A stretch of DNA of 64,000 nt from Novosphingobium sp. Lineage in GTDB: Bacteria; Pseudomonadota; Alphaproteobacteria; Sphingomonadales; Sphingomonadaceae. The translations under genes and the position numbers were made by a program. Positions 1 through 8,768 of the stretch are shown here, in pieces (position 1 is the first letter of the stretch; the number at the start of each line of letters is the position of its first letter). The notes under the pieces are model-generated. The model was given only the letters and a program-made list of their open reading frames with translations, did no database searches and was not told where the DNA came from. The stretch spans positions 377,001-441,000 of the forward strand of contig NZ_JBCNLP010000006.1 in the NCBI RefSeq assembly GCF_039595395.1, read 5' to 3'.

Positions 1-2
1 AT

Positions 3-2084
3 TCGGTGTTTCTGCCGAAAGACTGGTCGACCGCGCGAAGGGTGGGACAAAGCGTGCTGCTGGTCTCTCACGGACACAGCGAGCGCTTTCGCCTTGCCGG
101 TGTGCTGCCCGCGGTGAGCGGGCGGGCGCTGGCGGTGATCGACATCGCCGCCGCTCAGGACCGGTTCGGCAGGGTGGGGCGGCTCGACCGGATCGACCTC
201 AGGCTGGCGCCGGGCGCCGATGCCGCGCGGGTTCGGGCTGCCATCGCCTCCATGCTGCCGGGCGATGCCGTGCTGACTGATGCTCAGGACGATGCGAGCC
301 GCACCGATGCCCTGTCGCGCGCCTATCGGGTCAATCTCGATATGCTGGCGCTGGTGGCGCTGCTGACCGGCGGGTTTCTGGTCTATTCGGCGCAGGCTTT
401 GTCGATTGCGCGGCGTCGGTCGCATTTCGCGCTGCTGCGGGTGCTGGGCGCATCGCGGCGCCTGCTGCTGGGGCAGTTGGTGGCCGAGGGGCTGTTGCTG
501 GGCGGCATCGGCGCGGCGCTTGGCCTTGTGCTGGGGCTGCTGATCGCCATGGGCGTGCTGCATCTGGTGGGCGGCGATCTGGGCGGAGCCTATTTTTCGG
601 GCGAGGGCACGCCGGTCGTGCATGTCTCCTTCGGCGCGGCGGCGGCGTTCTCGCTGCTGGGGCTGGCGGCGGCGCTGATCGGCAGTCTGGTGCCGGCATG
701 GCACGTCTCGCGGATCGCTCCGGCGGTGACACTGCGCAATTCGGGCGATGCGGTCGATCCGGGACACAGGCCGCGCGTGCTGCCCGCGCTGCTGCTCGCG
801 CTGGCGGGAGGGGGCTGCGCCCTGTTGCCCGCCGTGGGAGGCATCGCGCTGTTCGGCTATGGCGCGATGGCCTTGTTGCTGACGGCGGGGATCATGGCCA
901 TGCCCTGGCTGGCCCGTGTCCTGCTGGCGCCGCTGGCCAGACGGCAATTTGCAACGCCTGCGGTGCAACTGGCCCTTGCGCGGCTGTGGGGCGCGCCCAG
1001 TCAGGCGGCAGTGGCGCTGTCGGGCATCGTGGCCAGCGTGGGGTTGATGATCGCCATGGCGGTGATGGTCTCCAGCTTTCGCTTCTCGGTCGAGACATGG
1101 CTCGATGCGATCCTGACCGCCGACATCTATGTTACCGCACAGGGTGATGCGCCCTTCGACCGTGACACGCAGGGCACCCTCACGCATCTGCCGGGCGTGG
1201 CGGCGATCACCTTCGGGGCGCAGCATCGCATCATTCTCGCACCCGAACGCCCGCCGGTGGTTCTGGTGGTGCGCGATGGGGAGGCGGCCCAGCCTGCAAC
1301 ATTCGCTGCGCCGAAAACCCCGCCACCCGGAAGGCTGGGCGTGCGCCTGTCGGAACCTGCCGCGCGGCTTTATCATCTGGCGCGGGGGGACGAATTTTCC
1401 CTGCCGATCGGCGCGCATCCTCCTCGCGCTTTCGTCACCGGCATCTATCGCGATTACGGGCGGCAGGACGGCGCCATCGCGCTGGAGGGCGGAGCCTACA
1501 CCAGACTGACGCAGGACACCGCGCGCGGCGAGGCTGCTATCCGCCTGGCACCGGGCGCTGATCCCGCCGCCGTCATGCAGAGGCTGCGAGAGGCCCTGCC
1601 CCCCGCCATGGTGCAAGAGCTGGAGATCGTGCCGACCCGCGCGCTCAAGACGCGGGCGCTCGCGATTTTCGACCGCAGTTTCGCGATCACCTATGGGCTG
1701 GAGGTCATCGCGGTGCTGGTCGGGCTGGCGGGTGTGGCCGCCACGACCTCGGCACAGACCATCGCGCGCAGCCGCGAGTTCGGCATGCTGCGCCATCTGG
1801 GTGTCACGCGGCGGCAGATCGTGGCGATGCTGGGGATGGAGGGCGCTCTGCTCGGGCTGGTCGGCGGCGTGGCGGGGGTGGCGCTGGGCTGCGTGCTGGC
1901 GCAGGTGTTGATCCAGGTGGTCAATCCGCAATCCTTCAACTGGACGATGGACACGCGCCTGCCTTTCGCGGTGCTGGCCGGTGTCGCGCTGGCGCTGGTT
2001 GCGGCCTCCTCGCTCACGGCGATGATTGCCGGGCGCCGCGCCCTCTCCGCCGATGCGGTGCGGGCGGTGAGGGAGGATTGGTGA
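3..2084 (+). CDS. FtsX-family ABC transporter permease (5' end missing)
   Basis: Permease subunit of an MacB/LolC-like ABC exporter in the inner membrane. The reading frame is open to the left edge, so the N-terminus (usually one membrane helix and part of the first periplasmic domain) lies outside; 693 codons are visible. Two FtsX units can be seen: helices around residues 110-230 with a conserved patch (ARRRSHFALLRVLGASRR), and a second set around 565-690 with the matching patch (SREFGMLRHLGVTRRQ). A periplasmic domain lies between them and there are extra helices at about 260-350. Its stop overlaps the start of the AttH-like gene by one base, so the two are translationally coupled. ABC permease-AttH pairs occur in many proteobacteria; substrate unknown. 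No link to the downstream sugar genes is evident. Confidence 0.9.
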   Translation, partial: SVFLPKDWSTARRVGQSVLLVSHGHSERFRLAGVLPAVSGRALAVIDIAAAQDRFGRVGRLDRIDLRLAPGADAARVRAAIASMLPGDAVLTDAQDDASRTDALSRAYRVNLDMLALVALLTGGFLVYSAQALSIARRRSHFALLRVLGASRRLLLGQLVAEGLLLGGIGAALGLVLGLLIAMGVLHLVGGDLGGAYFSGEGTPVVHVSFGAAAAFSLLGLAAALIGSLVPAWHVSRIAPAVTLRNSGDAVDPGHRPRVLPALLLALAGGGCALLPAVGGIALFGYGAMALLLTAGIMAMPWLARVLLAPLARRQFATPAVQLALARLWGAPSQAAVALSGIVASVGLMIAMAVMVSSFRFSVETWLDAILTADIYVTAQGDAPFDRDTQGTLTHLPGVAAITFGAQHRIILAPERPPVVLVVRDGEAAQPATFAAPKTPPPGRLGVRLSEPAARLYHLARGDEFSLPIGAHPPRAFVTGIYRDYGRQDGAIALEGGAYTRLTQDTARGEAAIRLAPGADPAAVMQRLREALPPAMVQELEIVPTRALKTRALAIFDRSFAITYGLEVIAVLVGLAGVAATTSAQTIARSREFGMLRHLGVTRRQIVAMLGMEGALLGLVGGVAGVALGCVLAQVLIQVVNPQSFNWTMDTRLPFAVLAGVALALVAASSLTAMIAGRRALSADAVRAVREDW

Positions 2085-3148
2085 TGCGGCGTGTGATCGC
2101 GGCGCTGGTGATGCTCGCCCTGATCGCGGCGGTGCCCGCGGACCGGCGCTTTGCGCCGGTGAGGCCGGGGGTGGTCCTGAGCTTTCCGCGCGATCATGGC
2201 GCGCATCCTGCCTATCGCAGCGAATGGTGGTATCTGACCGGCTGGCTTGATGAGCCCGGTGGGCGGCATCGCGGCTTCCAGATCACCTTCTTTCGTTCGG
2301 CCACCGGGCTCTCCGCGCACAGCCGCAGCGCTTTTGCCCCGCGCCAGATCCTGCTGGCCCACGCGGCGCTTTCGGACCCTGCCCTGGGCCATCTGCTGCA
2401 TGGCGAACGCATCGCCCGTGAGGGGCTGGGGCTGGCTCGGGCCTCCCGCAGCGATGCCGATGTCGTGCTGGATGACTGGCATCTGCGCCGCCTGCCGGAT
2501 GGACGTTTTGTCGCCCATGTCGCGGGGCAGGGCTTTGCGCTGGATCTGGCCTTCAGCCCCGGCCAGCCCATCCTGTTGCAAGGCGACCATGGTTTCAGCC
2601 GCAAGGGACCCGAGGCAAGCTCGGCCAGCCATTACTACAGCATGCCCCATCTGGCGGTGAGCGGAACCGTGACCGAGCAGGGGCAGGTGCGGAAAGCCAG
2701 CGGCGAAGCCTGGCTCGACCGCGAATGGTCGTCGAGCTATCTGCCCGAGGGCGCGGTGGGGTGGGACTGGACAGGGCTCAACTTTGCGGATGGCGGGGCG
2801 CTGATGGCGTTCCGCATCCGCCGCAAGGATGGCAGCGCGCTATGGGCGGGCGGCACCTATCGCGCGCCTCAGGGCGGTGTTGTCGTGCTGAGGCCGCAGG
2901 ATATCGCTTTCACGGTCAGGCGACGCTGGCGCTCCGTGCGCACGGGGGGGCTCTATCCGGTCGATCCGGTGTTGCGGGTGAGCCTGCCCGGCGGGGTGCG
3001 CGAATGGCCGATGGTGCCGCTGTTCGACGATCAGGAGCTGGATGGGCGGCCTGCGGGCAGTCCGGTCTATTGGGAGGGCGCCGTCACCGTGCCGGGTGGG
3101 CGCGGCTATCTCGAACTGACCGGCTATGCGGGCGATTTGCATCTTTGA
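2084..3148 (+). CDS. AttH/CrtC-type lipocalin-like secreted protein
   Basis: A 354-residue protein with an N-terminal hydrophobic segment (MRRVIAALVMLALIAA), so it is exported or membrane-anchored. The early motif YRSEWWYLTGWL and the later LDREWSSSYL are characteristic of the AttH / carotenoid 1,2-hydratase-like family, a double lipocalin fold. I chose ATG 2084 because it overlaps the TGA of the permease (TGATG); an in-frame TTG six bases upstream has no advantage. The gene is probably a periplasmic partner of the ABC permease. No enzymatic role can be assigned: CrtC homologues hydrate carotenoids, but AttH-like proteins beside ABC transporters are functionally uncharacterised. Confidence 0.85.
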   Translation: MRRVIAALVMLALIAAVPADRRFAPVRPGVVLSFPRDHGAHPAYRSEWWYLTGWLDEPGGRHRGFQITFFRSATGLSAHSRSAFAPRQILLAHAALSDPALGHLLHGERIAREGLGLARASRSDADVVLDDWHLRRLPDGRFVAHVAGQGFALDLAFSPGQPILLQGDHGFSRKGPEASSASHYYSMPHLAVSGTVTEQGQVRKASGEAWLDREWSSSYLPEGAVGWDWTGLNFADGGALMAFRIRRKDGSALWAGGTYRAPQGGVVVLRPQDIAFTVRRRWRSVRTGGLYPVDPVLRVSLPGGVREWPMVPLFDDQELDGRPAGSPVYWEGAVTVPGGRGYLELTGYAGDLHL

Positions 3149-3237
3149 GCGGTGTGCGGCTTTCCGCCGATCGCGTACAAGTCATTGACCGGCATCGTTT
3201 CCTGCACCACCGTTCCGGTCGAGAGGAGCCAAGTGCG

Positions 3238-5292
3238 ATGAGACCACCAAAGCGCGCCATCCGGATGCGGACCCTGCTGCTGGGCTGCGGCTTGCTTTGG
3301 GCTGCGTCGCCTGCGACGGCGCGGACACAACAGCCTGTCGATCTGGTCGATCCCTTTATGGGGACGAGCGGGGATCGCGGGCAATTGTCTCCGGCGGCGG
3401 CGGCGCCTTTCGGCATGGTGCAGCTTGCGCCGGACACCACGCCAGCCAACCACATCGGTTATGATCGCGATGCGCCGGTGCTGCTCGGCTTTTCACAGAC
3501 GCGGGCGCAGGGTGTCGGCTGCGGCGGAGGCGGCGGCGATCTGCTCGCCTCGGTCGCCTATGCGGACGAGCCCGGTCCATCGGCCATTGCCAAGGGCTCG
3601 CAGCAGGCGGGCGCGGGCTGGTACAAGGTTCGCTATGGCGCAAGCGGGATCGCCGCCACGCTGGCTGCGGGGCAATCGGTGTCGATCAGCCATTTTGCCT
3701 TGCCGCGCGCGGGGCTGCTGCGTATCGTGTTCGACCCCACGCATAGTTACGCCAAACATGTCGGGCAGAGCTGGTCCTCGACGGCGCCGGGCGATCTGCG
3801 GCTGGGCATCGACAACCGCACGGTCTGCGGGCAGGGCATCTATCACCTCCATGTCGCGGCGACGCTGACGCTGAACGGTCAGCCTCTGAAGGCGCAGGCC
3901 AGTCCCGATGCCGCGGGTGTGCTGGCGCTTAGCATACCGGTTCGTGGTGGCGATGCACTCGAGCTGCGCGTGGCGCTCTCCACGGTGGATGATGCCTCGG
4001 CGCATGATGTGCTTCAGCGAGAATTGGGCACCGCCGATATCGCCACGCTGATGGCCCGCACAAGGCGCGATTGGGATGCGATCCTCACGCGGGTGGGCAT
4101 TGACGATGCGGATGACAAGCGTCGCCTGTTCTACACCTGCCTGTTCCGCGTGCTGCAGATGCCCGCGCGCCTCGACGATGCGCAAGGGCGCTTCCGCACG
4201 CCGGACGGGGCGCTGCATCAGGCGCCGGCCGGCCATCATCGCTATGGCGGCTGGTCGTTGTGGGACAATTATCGCACACAGGTGCCGCTGGTCGCGCTGG
4301 TGGCGCCCGAGGTGGCGCGCGATATGGCCGCCTCGCTGGTGGGCCTTTTCACCAGCCGCAAGGCGCAATGGGCGGGCGATGCCGAGCCATTCCTCTCGGT
4401 CCGCACCGAGCATGCCGGGATCGCGCTGCTCGATCTGGCGCGCAAGGGGTTGGCGCCCGCCGATCTCGCCACAGCGCTGCCGCCCATGGCGCGCGAGGCC
4501 GATGAACTGCCCAGTGCCACGCCCGATCAGCGGCTGGAACTGGCCTATGACGAATGGGCGATCGCCCAGCTTGCCCATGATCTGGGGCAAAACGCCTTGG
4601 CGGAGCGTTTCACCCAGCGCTGGCAGGCCTATCGCCCCTTGTGGCAAAAGGTCTTCGAACCGCTGGGCAGCGATGCCGATACGGTGAAGGCGCGGGGGCT
4701 CTATCAGGGCACCTTGTGGCAATATCGCTGGGCGCCGGTCTTCGATCTGCCCTGGCTGCGCGACACCGCGCTGGGCCGTGAGCGTTTTGCGCAGCAACTC
4801 GGCACCTTCTTCGACCGCAAGCTGTTCAACATGACCAATGAGCCCGACATTCAGGCGCCCTTCCTCTTTGCGCTGGCCGGGCAGCCGGAGCGCGCCGATG
4901 CCCTTGTCGCTGCTCTGCGCGACGGGCCTTATGAACATTGGTACGACAATCAGGCCAAGTTGGCGAAACCCTTCATCCAGAACAGCTTCTCGCTCTCGCC
5001 CGGCTTTGCCGATGGGATGGACGATGATGGCGGCGCGATGTCGGCCTGGTATGTCTGGGCCTCGCTGGGCCTCTATCCCGTGGTGCCGGGGGAACCCTGG
5101 TACGTTGCAACCTTGCCGGGCGTGCGCCGCGCCAGCCTGAGCGTGGAGGGCCACACCTTCACCATTCTGCGCCACGGCACCGGCGAGCGCGCAGGCAGAC
5201 TGACGCTTGATGGGCGCGCGCTGCCGGATCGCCGGATCGACCATGCGGCGCTGGTGCATGGCGGAACACTCTCCTTCGATTCCGCAAGGTAA
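3238..5292 (+). CDS. GH92 family glycosidase (alpha-mannosidase type)
   Basis: Secreted 684-residue member of glycoside hydrolase family 92, Ca-dependent inverting exo-alpha-mannosidases. Start ATG 3238 follows a strong GAGAGGAG ribosome site and gives a clean signal peptide ending near ATA-RTQ; the open frame extends upstream only by chance. Family signatures: DPFMGTSGDRG near the mature N-terminus, the catalytic-region NEPDIQAPFLF, and DDDGGAMSAWYVW close to the C-terminal third. Length matches GH92 core enzymes without extra modules. It stands alone between the ABC/AttH pair and the GH43 gene; the 198 bases after it contain a LacI-type operator serving the next gene. The linkage (alpha-1,2/1,3/1,4/1,6) cannot be deduced. 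Confidence 0.88.
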   Translation: MRPPKRAIRMRTLLLGCGLLWAASPATARTQQPVDLVDPFMGTSGDRGQLSPAAAAPFGMVQLAPDTTPANHIGYDRDAPVLLGFSQTRAQGVGCGGGGGDLLASVAYADEPGPSAIAKGSQQAGAGWYKVRYGASGIAATLAAGQSVSISHFALPRAGLLRIVFDPTHSYAKHVGQSWSSTAPGDLRLGIDNRTVCGQGIYHLHVAATLTLNGQPLKAQASPDAAGVLALSIPVRGGDALELRVALSTVDDASAHDVLQRELGTADIATLMARTRRDWDAILTRVGIDDADDKRRLFYTCLFRVLQMPARLDDAQGRFRTPDGALHQAPAGHHRYGGWSLWDNYRTQVPLVALVAPEVARDMAASLVGLFTSRKAQWAGDAEPFLSVRTEHAGIALLDLARKGLAPADLATALPPMAREADELPSATPDQRLELAYDEWAIAQLAHDLGQNALAERFTQRWQAYRPLWQKVFEPLGSDADTVKARGLYQGTLWQYRWAPVFDLPWLRDTALGRERFAQQLGTFFDRKLFNMTNEPDIQAPFLFALAGQPERADALVAALRDGPYEHWYDNQAKLAKPFIQNSFSLSPGFADGMDDDGGAMSAWYVWASLGLYPVVPGEPWYVATLPGVRRASLSVEGHTFTILRHGTGERAGRLTLDGRALPDRRIDHAALVHGGTLSFDSAR

Positions 5293-5458
5293 TGCGACGA
5301 TCGGTGGGATGAAACGGACATGGCGTATCGTCCTGCGCGGGATGGCTAGGCGGGAGCCTGCGCCATTTCGCCTGCCATGGGCACGTCGGGCCCCATGCAT
5401 CTGTGAAAAACACAGGATGGCGGCAGCTGCTCCCGATTAGGGATTGCCGCCCCTGAGA

Positions 5459-5470
5459 GGTAGCGCTATC
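5459..5470. promoter_or_regulatory. LacI-type operator GGTAGCGCTATC
   Basis: Near-perfect palindrome around the core TAGCGCTA, 20 bases before the GH43 start at 5491. The same core recurs before other glycan genes in this window, so it is probably bound by one of the LacI regulators encoded nearby. Confidence 0.6.
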
Positions 5471-5490
5471 ATCGCTCGAAGGTCATAAGA

Positions 5491-6606
5491 ATGGCGCAAG
5501 CGAGGATGTTGAAGATGAGAGGGAAGACCGTTGCCCTGTGCGGGGCTGTCGTGGTGGGTCTGATGCATGGCACCGTGGCTTTTGGCGATCCCGCCGCACC
5601 GGCCAGTGCTTTTCGCGATCAGCCGCTCGTCAAAAGCATCTACACCGCTGACCCCTCGGCCCATGTGTTCGGCGGCAAGATCTATGTCTATCCTTCGCAT
5701 GACGTGCCCACGAACATTCCCGACGACGATCTGGGCAATGAATATGCCATGCGCGACTATCGCGTGCTCAGCATGGACCGCATCGGCGGGCCGGTGAAGG
5801 TGGGCGGCGTGGCGCTGGATGTGAAGGATGTGCCCTGGGCCTCCAAGCAGATGTGGGCGCCCGATGCGGCCTATCACAAGGGCCTCTATTACCTCTATTT
5901 TCCGGCGCGCGACAAAGCCCGCGACAAGGAGGGGCTGGGCACCTTCCGCATCGGCGTGGCGACCTCCAAAAGCCCGACCGGCCCGTTCAAGGCCGAAAGG
6001 ACGCCCATTGCGGGCAGTTTCTCGATGGACCCGGCAGTCTTCACCGATGCGGACGGCAAGAGCTACATGTATTTCGGCGGCATCTGGGGCGGCCAGTTGC
6101 AGCGCTGGGCGACCGGTCGTTTCGACCCCAACGGTTCGAATACCGATCTGATGCGCGATGATGCGCCCGCGCTCTCGGGCAAGGTCGTGCGGATGGGCGC
6201 CGACATGAAGAGCTTCGCGGAAAAGCCGCGCGATGCGGTCATCCTCGATGAAAACGGCAAGCCGGTGCTGGGCGGAGACCATGAGAAGCGCTTCTTCGAA
6301 GCCTCATGGATGTTCCGCAAGGATGGGAAATATTACTACACCTATTCGACCGGCGACACGCATTTCGTCAATTACGCCATTGGCGACAATCCTTATGGCC
6401 CCTTCCATTACAAGGGCCATATCCTCAAGCCGGTGCAGGGCTGGACGACCCATCATTCGATCATCGAATGGCATGGGGCATGGTGGCTGTTCTATGCTGA
6501 CACGCAGCTTTCGAACCACAACCATCTGCGCAATGTGAAGGTCACCCAACTGACCTTCAACCCGGACGGGACGATCCAGACCATCGATCCCATGAAGCCG
6601 CGATAA
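5491..6606 (+). CDS. GH43-type glycosidase (beta-xylosidase/arabinofuranosidase fold)
   Basis: Secreted 371-residue single-domain five-bladed beta-propeller of family GH43/62 type. Signal peptide MRGKTVALCGAVVVGLM precedes the mature part. The usual triad is visible: general base Asp54 in TADPSAHVF, pKa-modulating Asp180 in SFSMDPAVF, and general acid Glu270 in RFFEASW. The protein is short and lacks the C-terminal beta-sandwich of the other GH43 enzyme in this window. ATG 5515 is an equally possible start with GAGG nine bases upstream. It lies 39 bases before the acetylesterase gene and the two are probably co-transcribed from the TAGCGCTA-controlled promoter. Likely acts on arabinoxylan or arabinan side chains; exact specificity unknown. 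Confidence 0.85.
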   Translation: MAQARMLKMRGKTVALCGAVVVGLMHGTVAFGDPAAPASAFRDQPLVKSIYTADPSAHVFGGKIYVYPSHDVPTNIPDDDLGNEYAMRDYRVLSMDRIGGPVKVGGVALDVKDVPWASKQMWAPDAAYHKGLYYLYFPARDKARDKEGLGTFRIGVATSKSPTGPFKAERTPIAGSFSMDPAVFTDADGKSYMYFGGIWGGQLQRWATGRFDPNGSNTDLMRDDAPALSGKVVRMGADMKSFAEKPRDAVILDENGKPVLGGDHEKRFFEASWMFRKDGKYYYTYSTGDTHFVNYAIGDNPYGPFHYKGHILKPVQGWTTHHSIIEWHGAWWLFYADTQLSNHNHLRNVKVTQLTFNPDGTIQTIDPMKPR

Positions 6607-6645
6607 GATCGGCGCATAAAGGCAATGGGTGGGGGAGGATATCGG

Positions 6646-8556
6646 ATGCGTTATGCTGCGTTGATGGCTGTTTTGATGCTGACGGCCGCGCCGGTGCAGG
6701 CACAGGCCCCCGCGTCTTTGACGCTGGCGCCTGTCTGGGGCGATCACGGGGTGATCCAGCGCGACCGCCCCATCCTGGTCGAGGGCTGGACCGCGCCCAG
6801 GCGTGCCGTCTCGGGTGATCTGGGGGACGCGCATGCCACCGCCGCCAGCGATGCCTCCGGCCATTTCGCCCTGCGCTTTCCCGCGCGCCCGGCCAGCGAT
6901 GCCGGGGTGACGCTGACGGTCTCGTCCGGCGCTGACAGAGTGCAGGCCAGCGATCTGCTGGTGGGCGATGTGTGGCTTTGTTCGGGGCAATCGAACATGG
7001 AATATCCGGTCGCCCGCGCCCTGAACGGCCCCGGTGAGGTGGCCGGAGCAGGTGATGGCGGCCTGCGTTTGCTGACCGTGCCCAAAAAGACGGCCATGCA
7101 GCCGCAGACCAGCTTTGGCGGCCCGGTGGGCTGGGCGGCAAGCAGCCCGCAATCGGCCAGCGATTTTTCGGCGGCCTGCTATTTTATGGCCCGCGATCTG
7201 CGCAAGGCGCTGCATGTGCCGATCGGCGCGATCCATTCGAGCTGGGGCGGATCGCAGGCCCGCGCCTGGCTGAGTCCCAAATCCGGGCTGGCGCTCTATG
7301 GCGCGGCTGACATGGCCATGCTGGAGGCCTTTGGCCGCGATCCTCTCGATGCCGTCACCCGCTTCGCGCCGCGCTGGGAGCAATGGTATCGCGGCACCAC
7401 CCAAGGCACCGAGCCATGGCTGAAGCCGGACAGCCTGTCATGGAGCGCCGTGCCGAAAATCGCCGGTTGGCTGGCGTGGGAGGGTACGCCCCTGGCCACC
7501 AAGGCGACCGGCACCATCTGGCTGCGCCGCCAGATCACGCTGACGCAGGCGCAGGCCACCGCCGGGGCCGTGCTCAAGCTGGGCGTGCTCGACGATATGG
7601 ATATGACCTTCGTCAACGGCCGTCCGGTGGGCAACAGCTTCGGCTGGGATTATGAGCGGGAATACGCCGTACCGCCGGCCTATCTGCATGCCGGCGTGAA
7701 CGAGATCATGGTCGCCGTGACCAACAGCTATGCCGACGGCGGCTTCCAGAGCAAGCCCGAGGTGCTGCAACTGGCGATCAAGGGCGGTGCCTCGCTGCCG
7801 CTGGCCGAGGGCTGGCGCTTCAGCATTTCGGGCGCGAAGACCTATCCGCCCCGCGCGCCCTGGGATGCCAATGGCGGGATCGGGGTGATGCACAACCGCA
7901 TGATCGCGCCGCTGGGCTCTTTGGCGCTGAAAGGCGTCGCCTGGTATCAGGGCGAGAGCGATGTCGATACGCCCGGCTACCGCCAGCGCCTTTCCGCGCT
8001 GATTGATGGCTGGCGCGGGCAGTTCGGTGCCGATCTGCGGGTGCTGGTGGTGCAATTGGCCAATTATGGCCCGGTGCAGAAGGGGGCGGTGGCCTCCAAC
8101 ACGGCGCGGCTGCGCGATGACCAGCGGTTCGTGGCGGCGCAGGCGCCGGGCACGGCTCTGGTCAGCGCCATCGACCTTGGCGAGAGCAGCGATATCCATC
8201 CGGCCAACAAGGAAACGCTGGGAACCCGCTTGGCGCTGTCGGCACGGGGCGTGCCCATGCCGATGCCGCTTTCGGCGCGGCGCGAAGGGGATGCTATCCG
8301 CCTGCGCTTCAGCGGCGTGGAGGGCGGCCTTCAGGCCTGGAGCGGCGTCGGGCCGATCGGCTTCGAGCTATGCGGGCATGAAGGCCGCGATTGCCGTCTG
8401 GTCGAGGCCAAAGTCGATGGCGACGGCGTGGTGATTGCCGATGGGCGCGGCGCGGAGGTGGTGCGCTATGCCTGGGCGGACAGTCCGCGGGTCAATCTCT
8501 ATGACGGGCGCGACCTGCCGGTGCCGGGGTTTGAGATGGCGATTGGGGATCGTTAG
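6646..8556 (+). CDS. Sialate O-acetylesterase-like (SASA) carbohydrate esterase
   Basis: Exported 636-residue esterase of the SASA/CE6-like SGNH-hydrolase group. ATG 6646 is chosen over the in-frame ATG 6625 because GGGGGAGGA lies just before it and it starts a good signal peptide (ending PVQA-QAP). The nucleophile Ser116 sits in SGQSNMEY; WYQGESD later in the chain is the conserved second block; a galactose-binding-like jelly roll is inserted between them (around residues 270-390). In xylan loci such proteins deacetylate xylan or xylo-oligosaccharides; the sialic-acid name is only inherited from homologues. It follows the GH43 gene in the same orientation and ends before a large inverted repeat that may stop transcription. 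Confidence 0.85.
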   Translation: MRYAALMAVLMLTAAPVQAQAPASLTLAPVWGDHGVIQRDRPILVEGWTAPRRAVSGDLGDAHATAASDASGHFALRFPARPASDAGVTLTVSSGADRVQASDLLVGDVWLCSGQSNMEYPVARALNGPGEVAGAGDGGLRLLTVPKKTAMQPQTSFGGPVGWAASSPQSASDFSAACYFMARDLRKALHVPIGAIHSSWGGSQARAWLSPKSGLALYGAADMAMLEAFGRDPLDAVTRFAPRWEQWYRGTTQGTEPWLKPDSLSWSAVPKIAGWLAWEGTPLATKATGTIWLRRQITLTQAQATAGAVLKLGVLDDMDMTFVNGRPVGNSFGWDYEREYAVPPAYLHAGVNEIMVAVTNSYADGGFQSKPEVLQLAIKGGASLPLAEGWRFSISGAKTYPPRAPWDANGGIGVMHNRMIAPLGSLALKGVAWYQGESDVDTPGYRQRLSALIDGWRGQFGADLRVLVVQLANYGPVQKGAVASNTARLRDDQRFVAAQAPGTALVSAIDLGESSDIHPANKETLGTRLALSARGVPMPMPLSARREGDAIRLRFSGVEGGLQAWSGVGPIGFELCGHEGRDCRLVEAKVDGDGVVIADGRGAEVVRYAWADSPRVNLYDGRDLPVPGFEMAIGDR

Positions 8557-8571
8557 GGGGAAGAAGTTTCG

Positions 8572-8752
8572 CCTCCGGCGGGCAAAGGGCCATCGCCCTT
8601 TGCGATCCCTTTCATAAGAAACTGGCCTCTCCGCGCCGCTGGCAACAAGCTTTCTGCCTGCGGCGCGGCGACGTTGCTCTGTGGCCGAACCCGATGCGCA
8701 ACGCAGACAATAAAGGGATCGCAAAGGGCGATGGCCCTTTGCCCGCCGGAGG
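8572..8752. repeat. Perfect 41-bp inverted repeat with REP-like hairpins
   Basis: Bases 8572-8612 and 8712-8752 are exact reverse complements with 99 bases between. Each arm holds its own hairpin, CAAAGGGC-CATC-GCCCTTTG, so the unit looks like a pair of head-to-head REP elements (BIME-like). The central spacer contains a further GC-rich imperfect inverted repeat (CCGCGCCGC / GCGGCGCGG). It lies between convergent genes and could also terminate transcription from both sides. Confidence 0.8.
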
Positions 8753-8768
8753 CACGTCTCCCCTTCTG

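Noticed and set aside
3493..5400. Long open frame antisense to the GH92 gene
   Set aside because: Shadow of the GH92 reading frame; no recognisable protein features.
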